From the NCBI RefSeq assembly GCF_965223285.1, contig NZ_OZ244997.1, forward strand, positions 5,580,001 to 5,644,000: a DNA stretch of 64,000 nucleotides, given 5' to 3'. The notes under the pieces are model-generated. The model was not told the DNA's origin. It saw only the letters and a list, made by a program, of their open reading frames with translations, and did not search any database. Each line of letters opens with the position of its first letter. Position 1 is the first letter of the stretch. Shown piece by piece: positions 34,523 through 42,990 of the stretch. The stretch comes from Leptofilum sp965223285. Lineage in GTDB: Bacteria > Chloroflexota > Anaerolineae > Promineifilales > Promineifilaceae. A program made the position numbers and the translations under genes.

Positions 34523-35536
34523 ATGAACAGAAAAGAAAGGATGCACCGCGCAATTACCTATCAAGAGGTGGATCGCATCCCCACTCAAATCAATTACACG
34601 GCCGGTATGGGCCAGAAAATGGCTGACTATTTCAGCGTCGCTGTAGATAATTTACCTGAATTGCTAGGCAATCACATGATTCGCGTAGACTCCGATTTCC
34701 CCGGCGTCCTCAGCGAAGATGATAAAGTCAAGTTTGATTGGTGGGGTGTTGGTTTCGACACACAGGAAGAAGGATATTTTGCTTCCGTTAGCCCCCTGGC
34801 CGAAAACAAAGATTTGGATAGCTATCCCTGGCCCGATCCAGACGATCCAAACCTGCTGTTAGGCGCAGAAAAAATCATCAAAGAGAAAGGGGATGACTAT
34901 TTCATCACGCCAAACTTTGGGTTTGTGCTGTTTGAACGGGCGTGGACGCTGCGCGGGTTTGAACAATTTTTTATGGATATGGCGATTGATTCGGGTTTTA
35001 CGAATGAATTGTTTGACCGCATTACCGAAATTCAACTGAAGCTAATTCACCGGTACATCGATCTGGGTGTGGCGGGTGGCTATTTTGGTGACGATTACGG
35101 CGCACAGAAGAATTTGCTCTTTTCGCCGCGCATGTGGCGTAAGTACATCAAGCCGCGTTTGGCAAGACTGTTTGCTCCGTTCACAGAGTGCAACATGCCC
35201 ATTTTGATGCACTCGGATGGGCAAATTCAAAAGATTTTGCCCGACTTAGTGGAGATTGGTTTGACGACGTTGAATCCGGTGCAGCCAGAGGTGTTGGATC
35301 ATCAATGGCTGGTCGATAATTTTACAGGCAAGCTGGCGTTTTATGGGGGCGTTTCTACACAGACTGTTTTGCCATATGGGGAGCCTGATGAGGTGAAAAC
35401 GGCCGTTTCCGCCGCCATCTCCACTCTCGCGCCCAACAACACGGGTCTGCTCGTCGCCCCATCCCACCGCATGATGACAGACATTCCCATGTCCAACGTC
35501 GCCGCAATGTTGGACGCATTTAAAGAGATGGGATAA
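34523..35536 (+). CDS. Uroporphyrinogen decarboxylase (UroD)-family protein, probable methyltransferase
   Basis: A 337-residue TIM-barrel protein of the UroD/MtaA superfamily: MNRKERMHRAITYQEVDRIP at the start, FELFERAW-like LFERAWTLRG near 150, and ILMHSDGQIQKILPDLVEIG near 228-248. Members without porphyrin pathway genes beside them usually move methyl groups to or from corrinoid proteins, and a corrinoid gene is two genes downstream. The zinc ligands H-x-C...C of MtaA/MtbA are not conserved: the site reads H-S-D and no later Cys is seen. Thus it is probably a different activity from the thiol methyltransferases. AAGGA precedes ATG at 34523. Confidence 0.8.
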   Translation: MNRKERMHRAITYQEVDRIPTQINYTAGMGQKMADYFSVAVDNLPELLGNHMIRVDSDFPGVLSEDDKVKFDWWGVGFDTQEEGYFASVSPLAENKDLDSYPWPDPDDPNLLLGAEKIIKEKGDDYFITPNFGFVLFERAWTLRGFEQFFMDMAIDSGFTNELFDRITEIQLKLIHRYIDLGVAGGYFGDDYGAQKNLLFSPRMWRKYIKPRLARLFAPFTECNMPILMHSDGQIQKILPDLVEIGLTTLNPVQPEVLDHQWLVDNFTGKLAFYGGVSTQTVLPYGEPDEVKTAVSAAISTLAPNNTGLLVAPSHRMMTDIPMSNVAAMLDAFKEMG

Positions 35537-35539
35537 ACG

Positions 35540-36709
35540 ATGAACAAGGAAGAAAGAAAGGCACAAATCGCCGCTGAATTTGAAGAACAGTTTGGTTCCC
35601 TTCCACAAATTTGGTCACGCGCACCTGGACGGGTCGATTTGATGGGCAGCCACACAGATTACAACATGGGCTATGTGATGACCATGACCGTAGACCGCGA
35701 CACCTGGATTGCCGCTAATCCACGTCCCGATGGCAAAGTTCGCATTCGCTCAATGAATATCAAGGGGAAAAGCAAGTTTTCGCTCCACAGAAAAATCAAG
35801 CATGATCAACGCGTTCCATGGAGCAATTACATTCGCGCAATGGCAGTGGTCATGCGGCAAGCCGGGTACGAACTGCAAGGGTTCGATGGCTTGATTCACA
35901 GCAATGTGCCGTTTGGCAGTGGGTTGAGTTCGTCAGCGGCGATTGAGATGGCAACGGCCGTTACCTTCCAAGAGCTTGGCGATTTCGATCTCAACCCCGT
36001 AGAGATGGCAAAACTAGGCCAGCAAGCCGAAAATGAATTTGTTGGAGTGAGCACTGGCATCCTTGACCAATACAGTTCTGCGATAGGGCAAGCTGGTAGT
36101 GCCATCCAACTTGACTGTCGTGCGCTGACCAGCGAATCGGTACGCATCGGCGACGGGCTGCAAGTCGTCATTTGCGACACCCGCGCTGAACGCAAACTGA
36201 TTGGCTCTGAATATGATGATCGTCGCTTACAGTGTGAAGAAGGCGTCAGCCTGATGCAAAAACATGATCCATCCATTCAAGCACTGCGCGATGTGTCGTC
36301 AGTGCAGTTTATTGAGTACGAACCAAAGCTACCCGAAGTCGTTGCTAAACGCTGCCGTTTCATAATTGAAGAGAATCAACGCGTTCTCGATTTGGCTGAA
36401 GCGTTACCGACGGCCGATGCCCCACGATTAAAACAACTATTTAGCGAATCATACTGTGGCGCACGTGACTTGTTTGAAATTGGTGCGCCATCCATGGAAA
36501 TGATGATGCAGGCAATAACCAACGCCCCTGGCGTGGTTGCTGCGCGGCAGGCGGGTGCTGGCTTTGGTGGCTGTCTCGTTGCCCTTGTAGACGAAAGTTG
36601 CGTGTCAGAATTTTCGGAACACGTTTACCAAACCTACAAAGCTGCCAGCGGCATTGACCCACAGATCTTTGCCGTAACCGCCTCTGCTGGGGCAGGAAGA
36701 TTGGAATAA
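35540..36709 (+). CDS. Galactokinase-like GHMP sugar kinase
   Basis: A 389-residue GHMP kinase. The N-terminal sugar-binding segment APGRVDLMGSHTDYN is near 29-43, the ATP loop VPFGSGLSSSAAIE near 130-143, LDQYSS near 178 and the C-terminal GAGFGGCLVALV near 335. The overall order is that of galactokinase. The signature normally reads GEHTDYN/GEHIDYN; here the sugar-contacting Glu is Ser, so the substrate may be a modified hexose. It starts three bases after the UroD-family stop, so it is in the same operon. It probably phosphorylates the product of that pathway. Confidence 0.85.
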   Translation: MNKEERKAQIAAEFEEQFGSLPQIWSRAPGRVDLMGSHTDYNMGYVMTMTVDRDTWIAANPRPDGKVRIRSMNIKGKSKFSLHRKIKHDQRVPWSNYIRAMAVVMRQAGYELQGFDGLIHSNVPFGSGLSSSAAIEMATAVTFQELGDFDLNPVEMAKLGQQAENEFVGVSTGILDQYSSAIGQAGSAIQLDCRALTSESVRIGDGLQVVICDTRAERKLIGSEYDDRRLQCEEGVSLMQKHDPSIQALRDVSSVQFIEYEPKLPEVVAKRCRFIIEENQRVLDLAEALPTADAPRLKQLFSESYCGARDLFEIGAPSMEMMMQAITNAPGVVAARQAGAGFGGCLVALVDESCVSEFSEHVYQTYKAASGIDPQIFAVTASAGAGRLE

Positions 36710-36787
36710 CAATTTGAGGTAGGTGGTGTTCCTGACCGAATCAAGATTTGGCAGCGCCATGAGCCTGCATTTATTGGAGAAGATATC

Positions 36788-37423
36788 ATGCGATCTGAAT
36801 TAGATAACCTTTATGACAATATTATTGATGGCGAAATGGCGCAGGCGCCAATTGATGTGCAAACTGCGCTGGATACTAGCATCCCTGCCGGTGAAATTTT
36901 GAATACGTGCATGATTCCTGCGATGCAGGAAGTAGGCCAGCTATTTGAAGATGGTGAATTTTTTGTGCCAGAAATGTTAATCGCAGCCAGGGCAATGCAG
37001 GCAGGGTTGACCATCCTAAAGCCACATCTGGTCGCTTCTGGCGTAGATCCAGTTGGCAAAGTGGTCATTGGCACGGTGCAAGGGGATATGCACGACATCG
37101 GCAAGAATTTAGTGACGATGATGATGGAAGGGGCTGGCTTTGAAGTGATCGACCTGGGTGTTGACGTTAGTCCGCAAGCCTTTATCGAATCTGTGAACGA
37201 AAATCAGCCTCAGGTTGTCGCGATGTCGGCTTTGCTGACAACAACCATGCCCAAAATGAAAGTAACCATTGACGCATTTCGTGAAGCTGGTGTGCTGGAC
37301 AGCGTCAAGGTGTTGGTTGGCGGCGCGCCGGTAACAGCCGAATTTGCAGAAAGTATCGGCGCAGACGGATATGCCCCAGATGCGGGTCAGGCTGCTTCAC
37401 TAGCTAAATCATTTTTAGCCTGA
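36788..37423 (+). CDS. Corrinoid (cobalamin-binding) methyltransferase partner protein
   Basis: A 211-residue MtbC/MttC-type corrinoid protein. The helical cap domain covers ~1-90. The B12-binding domain has the lower-ligand motif DMHDIGKN near 100-107, a SALLTTTMP segment near 150 and GGAPVT near 180. It carries methyl groups between a substrate-specific methyltransferase and a second methyltransferase. The natural partner here is the UroD-family protein two genes upstream. TATTGGAGAAG precedes ATG at 36788. Confidence 0.92.
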   Translation: MRSELDNLYDNIIDGEMAQAPIDVQTALDTSIPAGEILNTCMIPAMQEVGQLFEDGEFFVPEMLIAARAMQAGLTILKPHLVASGVDPVGKVVIGTVQGDMHDIGKNLVTMMMEGAGFEVIDLGVDVSPQAFIESVNENQPQVVAMSALLTTTMPKMKVTIDAFREAGVLDSVKVLVGGAPVTAEFAESIGADGYAPDAGQAASLAKSFLA

Positions 37424-37712
37424 AGGAAGCACGAGTTGGACATCTTTTTGCCTCGTTTGATGATATAGATATAGACTGCTTATACTCTCAACGAATTGGC
37501 AAACTTTTTTCCTTGCGATCATGTTTGGGGATAATCCAGAAACGGCCGTACACTATTAGTATTAAAGTCCTGTTTTGGCTGAAAAATTTGGTGTCTCATT
37601 CATTTCATAACTTTTTGCAACAATTTTTGTAAGGTAAGATGATTACGATGCCAGCTAAATAATTGTGAATTATCGATCACATTCTGTCTGAATTTCAGAC
37701 AAGGGGAGCCAA

Positions 37713-37925
37713 ATGAAACAGCTAAAGATATATCAAACAGGACAACGGCTTTTTGCAGCAATTGCGCTGGGATGTTTGCTTCTTGCCGGGGTCATCCTGC
37801 TGGAAATGAGTCACCAACCAGAAACTGCCGCCTTGGTCGAGCCAGCCGAGGACGATGGTTTCGAAATCGCTCTTGAGAGTAATAACATCAGATGTTATCC
37901 TTTGGGTAACTTTTGGAGCGGTTGA
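37713..37925 (+). CDS. Small membrane protein, hypothetical
   Basis: A 70-residue protein with a basic start (MKQLKIYQTGQR), one hydrophobic helix (LFAAIALGCLLLAGVILLEM, ~13-32) and an acidic outer tail. GGGGAG lies about six bases before the ATG, which supports translation. A hairpin terminator made from two ACGGCCGT-type words follows. No family is recognised. The gene stands alone between the corrinoid gene and an MFS gene. Confidence 0.55.
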   Translation: MKQLKIYQTGQRLFAAIALGCLLLAGVILLEMSHQPETAALVEPAEDDGFEIALESNNIRCYPLGNFWSG

Positions 37926-37960
37926 TAACCTAATCAGCACCAAAAAAATTAGATAAAAAC

Positions 37961-37998
37961 AGCGGCCGTTTCTTCTCTTGAAATGAAACGGCCGTTTC
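37961..37998 (+). terminator. Terminator-like hairpin built from two motif copies
   Basis: GCGGCCGTTTC and GAAACGGCCGT pair around a short loop (TTCTCTTGAAAT), and the right arm runs into TTTCTCGTT. Both arms contain the window-wide palindromic word, so the motif has been used, or has formed by chance, as a transcription terminator between 37925 and the MFS gene. Confidence 0.65.
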
Positions 37999-38053
37999 TC
38001 GTTCCCTCAAACTTGCCTAAAATACCGCACGCCGGATAATCCCCAATCTGGCT

Positions 38054-39304
38054 ATGATTTCACGATTAATGCAAAAATTCCGCGCGGTGGTGCCCTGGCA
38101 GCGCACCCTGGCCATTATGTTTGTGGCGCAGTTGCTAACGGCCGTTGGCTTCTCCGTCATCTTCCCCTTTCTCTCCCTTTATGTTACTGAACTTGGCAGC
38201 CAGAGTGGGCTTAGCGTGGAGTTTTTGGCCGGGGCGGTCTTCTCGGCACAGGCACTCACGATGATGATTGCTTCGCCTTTTTGGGGGGCGGTGGCAGATC
38301 GATACGGCCGTAAGCTCATGGTGCAACGCGCCATGTTTGGCGGCGCGATTATCATGCTGATGATGGGCTTTGTGCGCTCCGGTGAGGAGCTGGTTTTGCT
38401 GCGCGCCCTGCAAGGGATGGTGACTGGCACGGTGGCGGCTGCCAACGCCCTCATTGCCTCTGTGGCACCGCGCCAGCGCAGCGGCTACGCGATGGGGCTG
38501 CTGCTTATGGGGCAATCAACAGGCATTGCCATTGGGCCACTCATTGGCGGCGTTCTGGCCGATGCCTTTGGCTACCGACTGACTTTTGTGTTGACCTCGG
38601 TATTGCTGCTGATGGGCGGTGTGTTGGTTTTCTGGGGCGTCGAAGAGCGATTTAGCCCACGTGCGCAATCTGCCAAAGCGCGACCCTCCTTCTGGGCTGC
38701 CTGGCGGCATGTGTTTCAGACAGACGGCGTGATTTTAGCCTACGCGCTCCGCTTTTTGGCCAATCTAGGGCGTACCTTGCTGACGCCTTTTGCCCCGCTT
38801 TTTATCGCTACGTTGCTCATAGACAGTCATCGCCTCAACACCGTGACAGGATTGGTCATTGCGGTATCGGCTGGGGCTGGGACGATTACGGCCGTTTACC
38901 TCGGCCGCCTGGGTGACAAAATTGGGCACGGGCGGGTGCTCAAATGGAGCGCATTAGCGGCTGGGCTGCTCTTTTTGCCGCAAAGTTTGGTCACGGCAGC
39001 GTGGCAACTGCTCATTTTGCAAGCTCTGACGGGGGCGGCAGCGGGCGGCATCATTCCTGCCATTAGTGCCTTGCTGGCGCGTTATACTCAGCCCGGCGAG
39101 GAGGGCAGCGTTTACGGCATCGATAACTCAATTGTGGCCGCTTCCAGAGCCGCCGCGCCGCTGGTGGGTTCGGCCATTGCCTTCTGGTTTGATTTGCGGG
39201 CAACTTTTGCGGCCACGGCCGTTGTCTTTTTGCTCGTTGCCCTTCTCTCCTTTTTACGACTCCCGTCTGCCGACCCTGATCCTTTGCCAAACCTTGGTGA
39301 TTAG
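38054..39304 (+). CDS. MFS transporter (multidrug-efflux type)
   Basis: A 416-residue inner-membrane protein with 12 predicted helices in two halves. Family motifs: GAVADRYGRKLMV in the loop between helices 2 and 3 (~78-90), RALQGMVTGTVAAANALIA near 118-136, and LGRLGDKIGHGRVL in the matching loop of the second half (~288-300). Proton-driven drug or metabolite export is likely, substrate unknown. The gene starts 56 bases after a hairpin terminator, and an aminoglycoside-kinase-like gene follows. Confidence 0.88.
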   Translation: MISRLMQKFRAVVPWQRTLAIMFVAQLLTAVGFSVIFPFLSLYVTELGSQSGLSVEFLAGAVFSAQALTMMIASPFWGAVADRYGRKLMVQRAMFGGAIIMLMMGFVRSGEELVLLRALQGMVTGTVAAANALIASVAPRQRSGYAMGLLLMGQSTGIAIGPLIGGVLADAFGYRLTFVLTSVLLLMGGVLVFWGVEERFSPRAQSAKARPSFWAAWRHVFQTDGVILAYALRFLANLGRTLLTPFAPLFIATLLIDSHRLNTVTGLVIAVSAGAGTITAVYLGRLGDKIGHGRVLKWSALAAGLLFLPQSLVTAAWQLLILQALTGAAAGGIIPAISALLARYTQPGEEGSVYGIDNSIVAASRAAAPLVGSAIAFWFDLRATFAATAVVFLLVALLSFLRLPSADPDPLPNLGD

Positions 39305-39363
39305 CAAAGTAGGCAGCCACATTTCATTGCACATTTGCAAAGTCGTGGCACACTTGCGTTCCT

Positions 39364-40230
39364 ATGGACGATACTGGCCCTTTTATTCGAGCAATTCAAA
39401 CTGTGTATCCGGAACTGGCGGTGGAAACGGCCGTTTTCAACCAGGAAGGCCAGTACAATACCGTGCTGATTGTTAATGACGATCTCATTTTTCGCTTTCC
39501 GCGCTACGCGGGTGGTCTGGAACAGTTAGCTCTGGAGACGCAGATTTTAACGGCCGTTCAGCCCTACCTGCCGCTTCCTGTGCCCAATCCTATTTACACA
39601 AATTTTGGTGACGCACCCGTTGGGAAGGCGTTTATGGGGTATCGGCGCATTCCGGGCGAGCCGCTGTATCCGCCTGCCTTTGCCAAAATTGCGGATAAGG
39701 CGGCTTTGGCCGCGCAAATTGCCCACTTTTTGCAGGCGTTGCATGCCGTTCCCATCTGCGAACTTATTGACGAACCCCTGCCAGTGAGCGACACGGAGGA
39801 GGAGTGGTGGGATGTGTACGGCCGTATCCAAACTAAGCTGTTTCCCTACATGCGGCTGGATGCGTGCAAAGAGGTGGCGCATCATTTTGAAAGCATCCTG
39901 AACGACCCCCAGCAACTTCAATTTGAGCGAACCCTGCGGCACGGCGATTTTGGCACCGGCAACCTGCTGCACAATCCAGATACCGGGCAGATGAGCGGCA
40001 TTATTGACTTTGGGTTTACCGTGCTAGGCGACCCCGCCTTTGACGTGGCCGGTTTGCTGACGTACGGCGAGCCATTTGTGCAGGCAGTGGCGCGCCATTA
40101 CCCAGCCATTGAGCAACTTTGGCCGCGCATTTGGTTTTACAGAGGCACATTTGCCCTGTATGAAGCCTTGTTTGGCATTGAAAACGGGGATGAGCAAGCC
40201 TTTCAAAGTGGGATAGAACAATATGTCTGA
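39364..40230 (+). CDS. Aminoglycoside phosphotransferase (APH)-family kinase
   Basis: A 288-residue small-molecule kinase. The N-lobe has LIFRFPRY with a nucleotide-binding strand pattern (~40-50). The catalytic loop TLRHGDFGTGNLL is near 195-207 and the metal motif GIIDFG near 220. Relatives phosphorylate aminoglycosides, choline or homoserine; the true substrate is not known. Its end overlaps the acetyltransferase gene by eight bases. A pairing of an efflux protein, an APH and a GNAT enzyme resembles a resistance island, but that is only suggestive. Confidence 0.85.
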   Translation: MDDTGPFIRAIQTVYPELAVETAVFNQEGQYNTVLIVNDDLIFRFPRYAGGLEQLALETQILTAVQPYLPLPVPNPIYTNFGDAPVGKAFMGYRRIPGEPLYPPAFAKIADKAALAAQIAHFLQALHAVPICELIDEPLPVSDTEEEWWDVYGRIQTKLFPYMRLDACKEVAHHFESILNDPQQLQFERTLRHGDFGTGNLLHNPDTGQMSGIIDFGFTVLGDPAFDVAGLLTYGEPFVQAVARHYPAIEQLWPRIWFYRGTFALYEALFGIENGDEQAFQSGIEQYV

Positions 40231-40732
40231 TGAGGCTTGGCGGCTAAAATTTGAGCCACTTACCGCAGTTCACATCGCCGAAATTTTGACGTGGCGTTAC
40301 GAACCTCCCTACGATATTTACAATATGGGCGACGGCACGGCCGATCCGGTTGGGCTGACCGAAGCAATTGATTACTTTACCCAGCCGGAATACCATTTTC
40401 AAGCGATGGTGCGCCGGCCAGAGGGTGATTTGGCCGCCTTTTGCAGCTATGGCCCAGATGGCCAGGTGGGGGGCGGGGATTACAGCTTGCCTGCGCTTGA
40501 CATCGGCATGGGGGTGCATCCGGCAAATACGGGGCGTGGCTTGGGCAGCATGTTTGCCGGGGCCGCCATTGCCTACGCCGAGCAAACCTTCAACACGCCG
40601 CGCCTGCGCGTCACCATCGCTGAGTTTAATTTGCGGGCACAGAAGGTGTGGCAACGACACGGCTTTGTTTATGCGCAGCGATTCGTGTCTCATGTGGGCA
40701 AACGGCCGTTCATCATCTTTATCCGCAAGTAA
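40223..40732 (+). CDS. GNAT family N-acetyltransferase
   Basis: A 169-residue acetyl-CoA-dependent acetyltransferase. The acceptor-side start (LKFEPLTAVHIAEILTWRYEPPY) is followed by the acetyl-CoA loop VHPANTGRGLGSMFAGA near 92-108 and the C-terminal FNLRAQKVWQRHGFV near 133-147. It acts on a primary amine of unknown identity. It overlaps the upstream kinase gene, so translation is probably coupled. Confidence 0.88.
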   Translation: MSDEAWRLKFEPLTAVHIAEILTWRYEPPYDIYNMGDGTADPVGLTEAIDYFTQPEYHFQAMVRRPEGDLAAFCSYGPDGQVGGGDYSLPALDIGMGVHPANTGRGLGSMFAGAAIAYAEQTFNTPRLRVTIAEFNLRAQKVWQRHGFVYAQRFVSHVGKRPFIIFIRK

Positions 40733-40752
40733 AATGAGCTACCCAAACCGAA

Positions 40753-41286
40753 CTACTTCTCTTTGAAGCTAATCGCAGAATAGATTTCACTCAAAAAGCG
40801 GCTAGGTCTGCGGTTAAGCAGCGTGGTGTGCACAAAGCCATTCCGGCTGGCAATAGTTTGCCAACTGGAGAATGAGAAAGGATGTGGCACCCACATATTG
40901 CCCCGATCCACGTTGTATTCCACCACAACGAAGCGTCCGCCAGGGCGTAAATAACTGTAAAATTGCTGCACGATCCCATCTTTGCGCCGCTGAAAGTGGA
41001 GCGCATTGGCAATGAGAATGCCGTCAAGCGGCGGTAAGTGGAGCGGGCGGGTGTAGTTTGCCTGGAGATAGGTGACGGCCGTTTGGGGGAAACGGCCGTT
41101 CATTACAGATTTTTGCGTGCGAAGGGCTCGATTGCTTTTGTCAATCGAGTAAATTTGCCCGTTGGGGCCGAGACAGTCGGCTAGAGCCAAGGTAAATGCG
41201 CCACTCCCAGAGCCAAAATCTGCCCAGACGCCACCTGCTACGGGAATGCCCTCCCGAATTAACGCAACATGGTCAGTATGATTCAT
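40753..41286 (-). CDS. Class I SAM-dependent methyltransferase
   Basis: A 177-residue enzyme with SAM motif I WADFGSGSGAFTLALAD near 21-37, the acidic end of strand 2 at YSIDKS near 46-51 and the motif post LDGILIANALHF near 90. Short proteins of this type methylate small molecules, quinones or proteins; the substrate is unknown. The gene has only four bases between it and the upstream aminotransferase, so both are in one operon. Confidence 0.85.
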   Translation of the reverse strand: MNHTDHVALIREGIPVAGGVWADFGSGSGAFTLALADCLGPNGQIYSIDKSNRALRTQKSVMNGRFPQTAVTYLQANYTRPLHLPPLDGILIANALHFQRRKDGIVQQFYSYLRPGGRFVVVEYNVDRGNMWVPHPFSFSSWQTIASRNGFVHTTLLNRRPSRFLSEIYSAISFKEK

Positions 41287-41290
41287 CAGC

Positions 41291-42457
41291 TCATCGCAAA
41301 CGGGCTAGGAGCCGTTCCCCAGCTTCTTCCAGGGTGGCAAGTTTTTTGGGGAAGGCAAAGCGGATGGTGGAACGGCCGTATCCTGCCAGCGAGTAAAAGC
41401 TATCCCCCGGCACCACAGCCACGCCCACGTCTGAGGCCATGAAATAAGCAAACTCAGTGGGTGGCAAGCTGGCCTGGGGGATGGGTAGCTGGCTGTAATC
41501 TGCCATGATGTAATAGGCCCCCTGCGGCGACCTGGCCTGGAAGCCCGCTTCCGTCAAGATTTGCATCATTAAGCTACGACGCTGGTGGTAATCGTGGGTC
41601 ATTTGCTCAAAGAAGCTGTCCGGCATGGCGAGGGCGGCAACGGCGGCGGCTTGCAGCGGCGTGGCGGCGCAAATGGTGGTGAAGTCATGCAGGGTGCGAA
41701 TACCCTGGGCAAACCGTTCTGGGGCGATGACGTAGCCCAGCCGCCAGCCGGTCATGGCAAATGTTTTGCCCAGCCCGCCGATGGTGATGGTGCGTTCTTT
41801 AAGTGGCTCTAAGCTGCCAGGGGATTGGTGAATACGGCCGTCGTACAAAATCCGGTCGTAAATCTCATCTGTAATTAAAACCAGGTCGTTCTCCAACACG
41901 AGGTCAATGACGCCAGCTATTTCTTCATCGTCAAAGACGCGGCCTGTGGGGTTGTGGGGTGTGTTGAGCAGCATTGCCTTTGTTTTGGGGGTGATAGCTG
42001 CTTGTAGCTTGCTTATTTCCAACCGGTAATCGGGAGCTTCCAGCGGCACGGCCACGGGCACCGCATTGGCAATGTAGGCCGCCGGCCGAAAATTATCGTG
42101 GGCTGGTTCCAGGATGAGCAGTTCGTCGCCGGGGTTGAGGATGGATTGAACGGCCGTAATGATTCCTTCACTCACGCCGCAGGTAATGGTGACGTGTTTG
42201 TCGGGATGCACCTCCCAACCAAGCCGCTGGCTGTACAGCTCTGCCAATTTTTCACGCAGCGGCGGGTAGCCCCAGGTGATGGCATATTGGTTGAGTCCGT
42301 TTTGGATGGCGTGAACGGCCGCTTCTTTCACGGGTGCGGGTGTGTCAAAGTCGGGGAAGCCCTGACTGAGGTTGATGGCATTGTGTTCAAGGGCCAGCCG
42401 GGTCATATCGCGGATAACCGATTCGCGGAACAGTTGAAGGCGTTGAGAAGTTTGCAT
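41291..42457 (-). CDS. PLP-dependent aminotransferase, class I/II
   Basis: A 388-residue aminotransferase. Substrate and cofactor motifs: INLSQGFPDFD near 28, NTPHNPTG near 168, DEIYDRI near 200 and the PLP lysine in GGLGKTFAMTGWRLGY near 232. The closest types are kynurenine-oxoglutarate/glutamine transaminase-like or methionine-salvage aminotransferases. The Ser usually before the catalytic Lys is Gly here. The start ATG at 42457 is clear. A methyltransferase gene follows directly. Confidence 0.9.
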   Translation of the reverse strand: MQTSQRLQLFRESVIRDMTRLALEHNAINLSQGFPDFDTPAPVKEAAVHAIQNGLNQYAITWGYPPLREKLAELYSQRLGWEVHPDKHVTITCGVSEGIITAVQSILNPGDELLILEPAHDNFRPAAYIANAVPVAVPLEAPDYRLEISKLQAAITPKTKAMLLNTPHNPTGRVFDDEEIAGVIDLVLENDLVLITDEIYDRILYDGRIHQSPGSLEPLKERTITIGGLGKTFAMTGWRLGYVIAPERFAQGIRTLHDFTTICAATPLQAAAVAALAMPDSFFEQMTHDYHQRRSLMMQILTEAGFQARSPQGAYYIMADYSQLPIPQASLPPTEFAYFMASDVGVAVVPGDSFYSLAGYGRSTIRFAFPKKLATLEEAGERLLARLR

Positions 42458-42541
42458 GGGGCGAGTATACTTTTGGCAGAAACGGCCGTCAAAGTAGAAA
42501 ACTTCATTTAATAAACCACAATTTTCAAGGAAGGAGTCAAA

Positions 42542-42883
42542 ATGTCAGAGCAAGATTGTTTGTTTTGTGCCATTATCAATGGAGATGAACCGTCTAAACT
42601 CATTGCCAAAGATGAGGCCGCCAAGCTGGCCTTGATACAAAGTTTGCACCCCGAAGGGGCCATTCATTGGTTGGCGATTCCCTACGAGCATGTTGACAGA
42701 ATTGAAACGTTGGCGCGGGACAGTGCCAGCCGGTTCCAAGAGCTGTTGACCTTTGCGCTGGATGCCACCCAACAGCAAGCCGCCGAGAATCCTGAATTGG
42801 CTAAAGGATTTACCGTGAAGATGCACATTGGCCCATTTGAGACCGTTCATCACGCCAAGCTACATATTTTATCTGTTGAGTAA
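42542..42883 (+). CDS. HIT-like protein with catalytic His replaced by Lys
   Basis: A 113-residue protein with the HIT fold pattern: CLFCAIINGDEPSKLIAKDE at the start, LIQSLHPEGAIHWLAIPYEHVD in the middle. The motif normally H-x-H-x-H reads HHAKLH, so the central nucleophilic His is Lys; the other two His are kept. The Gln before the motif is Glu. It probably binds a nucleotide but cannot act as a normal hydrolase or transferase. AAGGAGTCAAA before ATG at 42542 is a strong ribosome-binding site. A small hairpin follows. Confidence 0.85.
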   Translation: MSEQDCLFCAIINGDEPSKLIAKDEAAKLALIQSLHPEGAIHWLAIPYEHVDRIETLARDSASRFQELLTFALDATQQQAAENPELAKGFTVKMHIGPFETVHHAKLHILSVE

Positions 42884-42893
42884 TGTCTCGACC

Positions 42894-42918
42894 CACACGT
42901 TTTTTGAGCAAACGTGTG
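42894..42918 (+). terminator. Hairpin after HIT gene
   Basis: CACACGTTT and AAACGTGTG form a 9-bp stem with a 7-base loop just after the HIT stop codon. The arms contain short T and A runs but no strong T tract follows, so termination strength is uncertain. Confidence 0.5.
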
Positions 42919-42990
42919 CCTTGAATAGTGACGGCCGTTCCGCTTTTTCCTGAATACGGCCGTCTGCCCTAATGGTGCAGTTGCCTCATC

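Noticed and set aside
39364..40732. Antibiotic resistance island (MFS, APH, GNAT)
   Set aside because: The families are broad and mostly housekeeping; there is no mobile-element border or recognised resistance allele.
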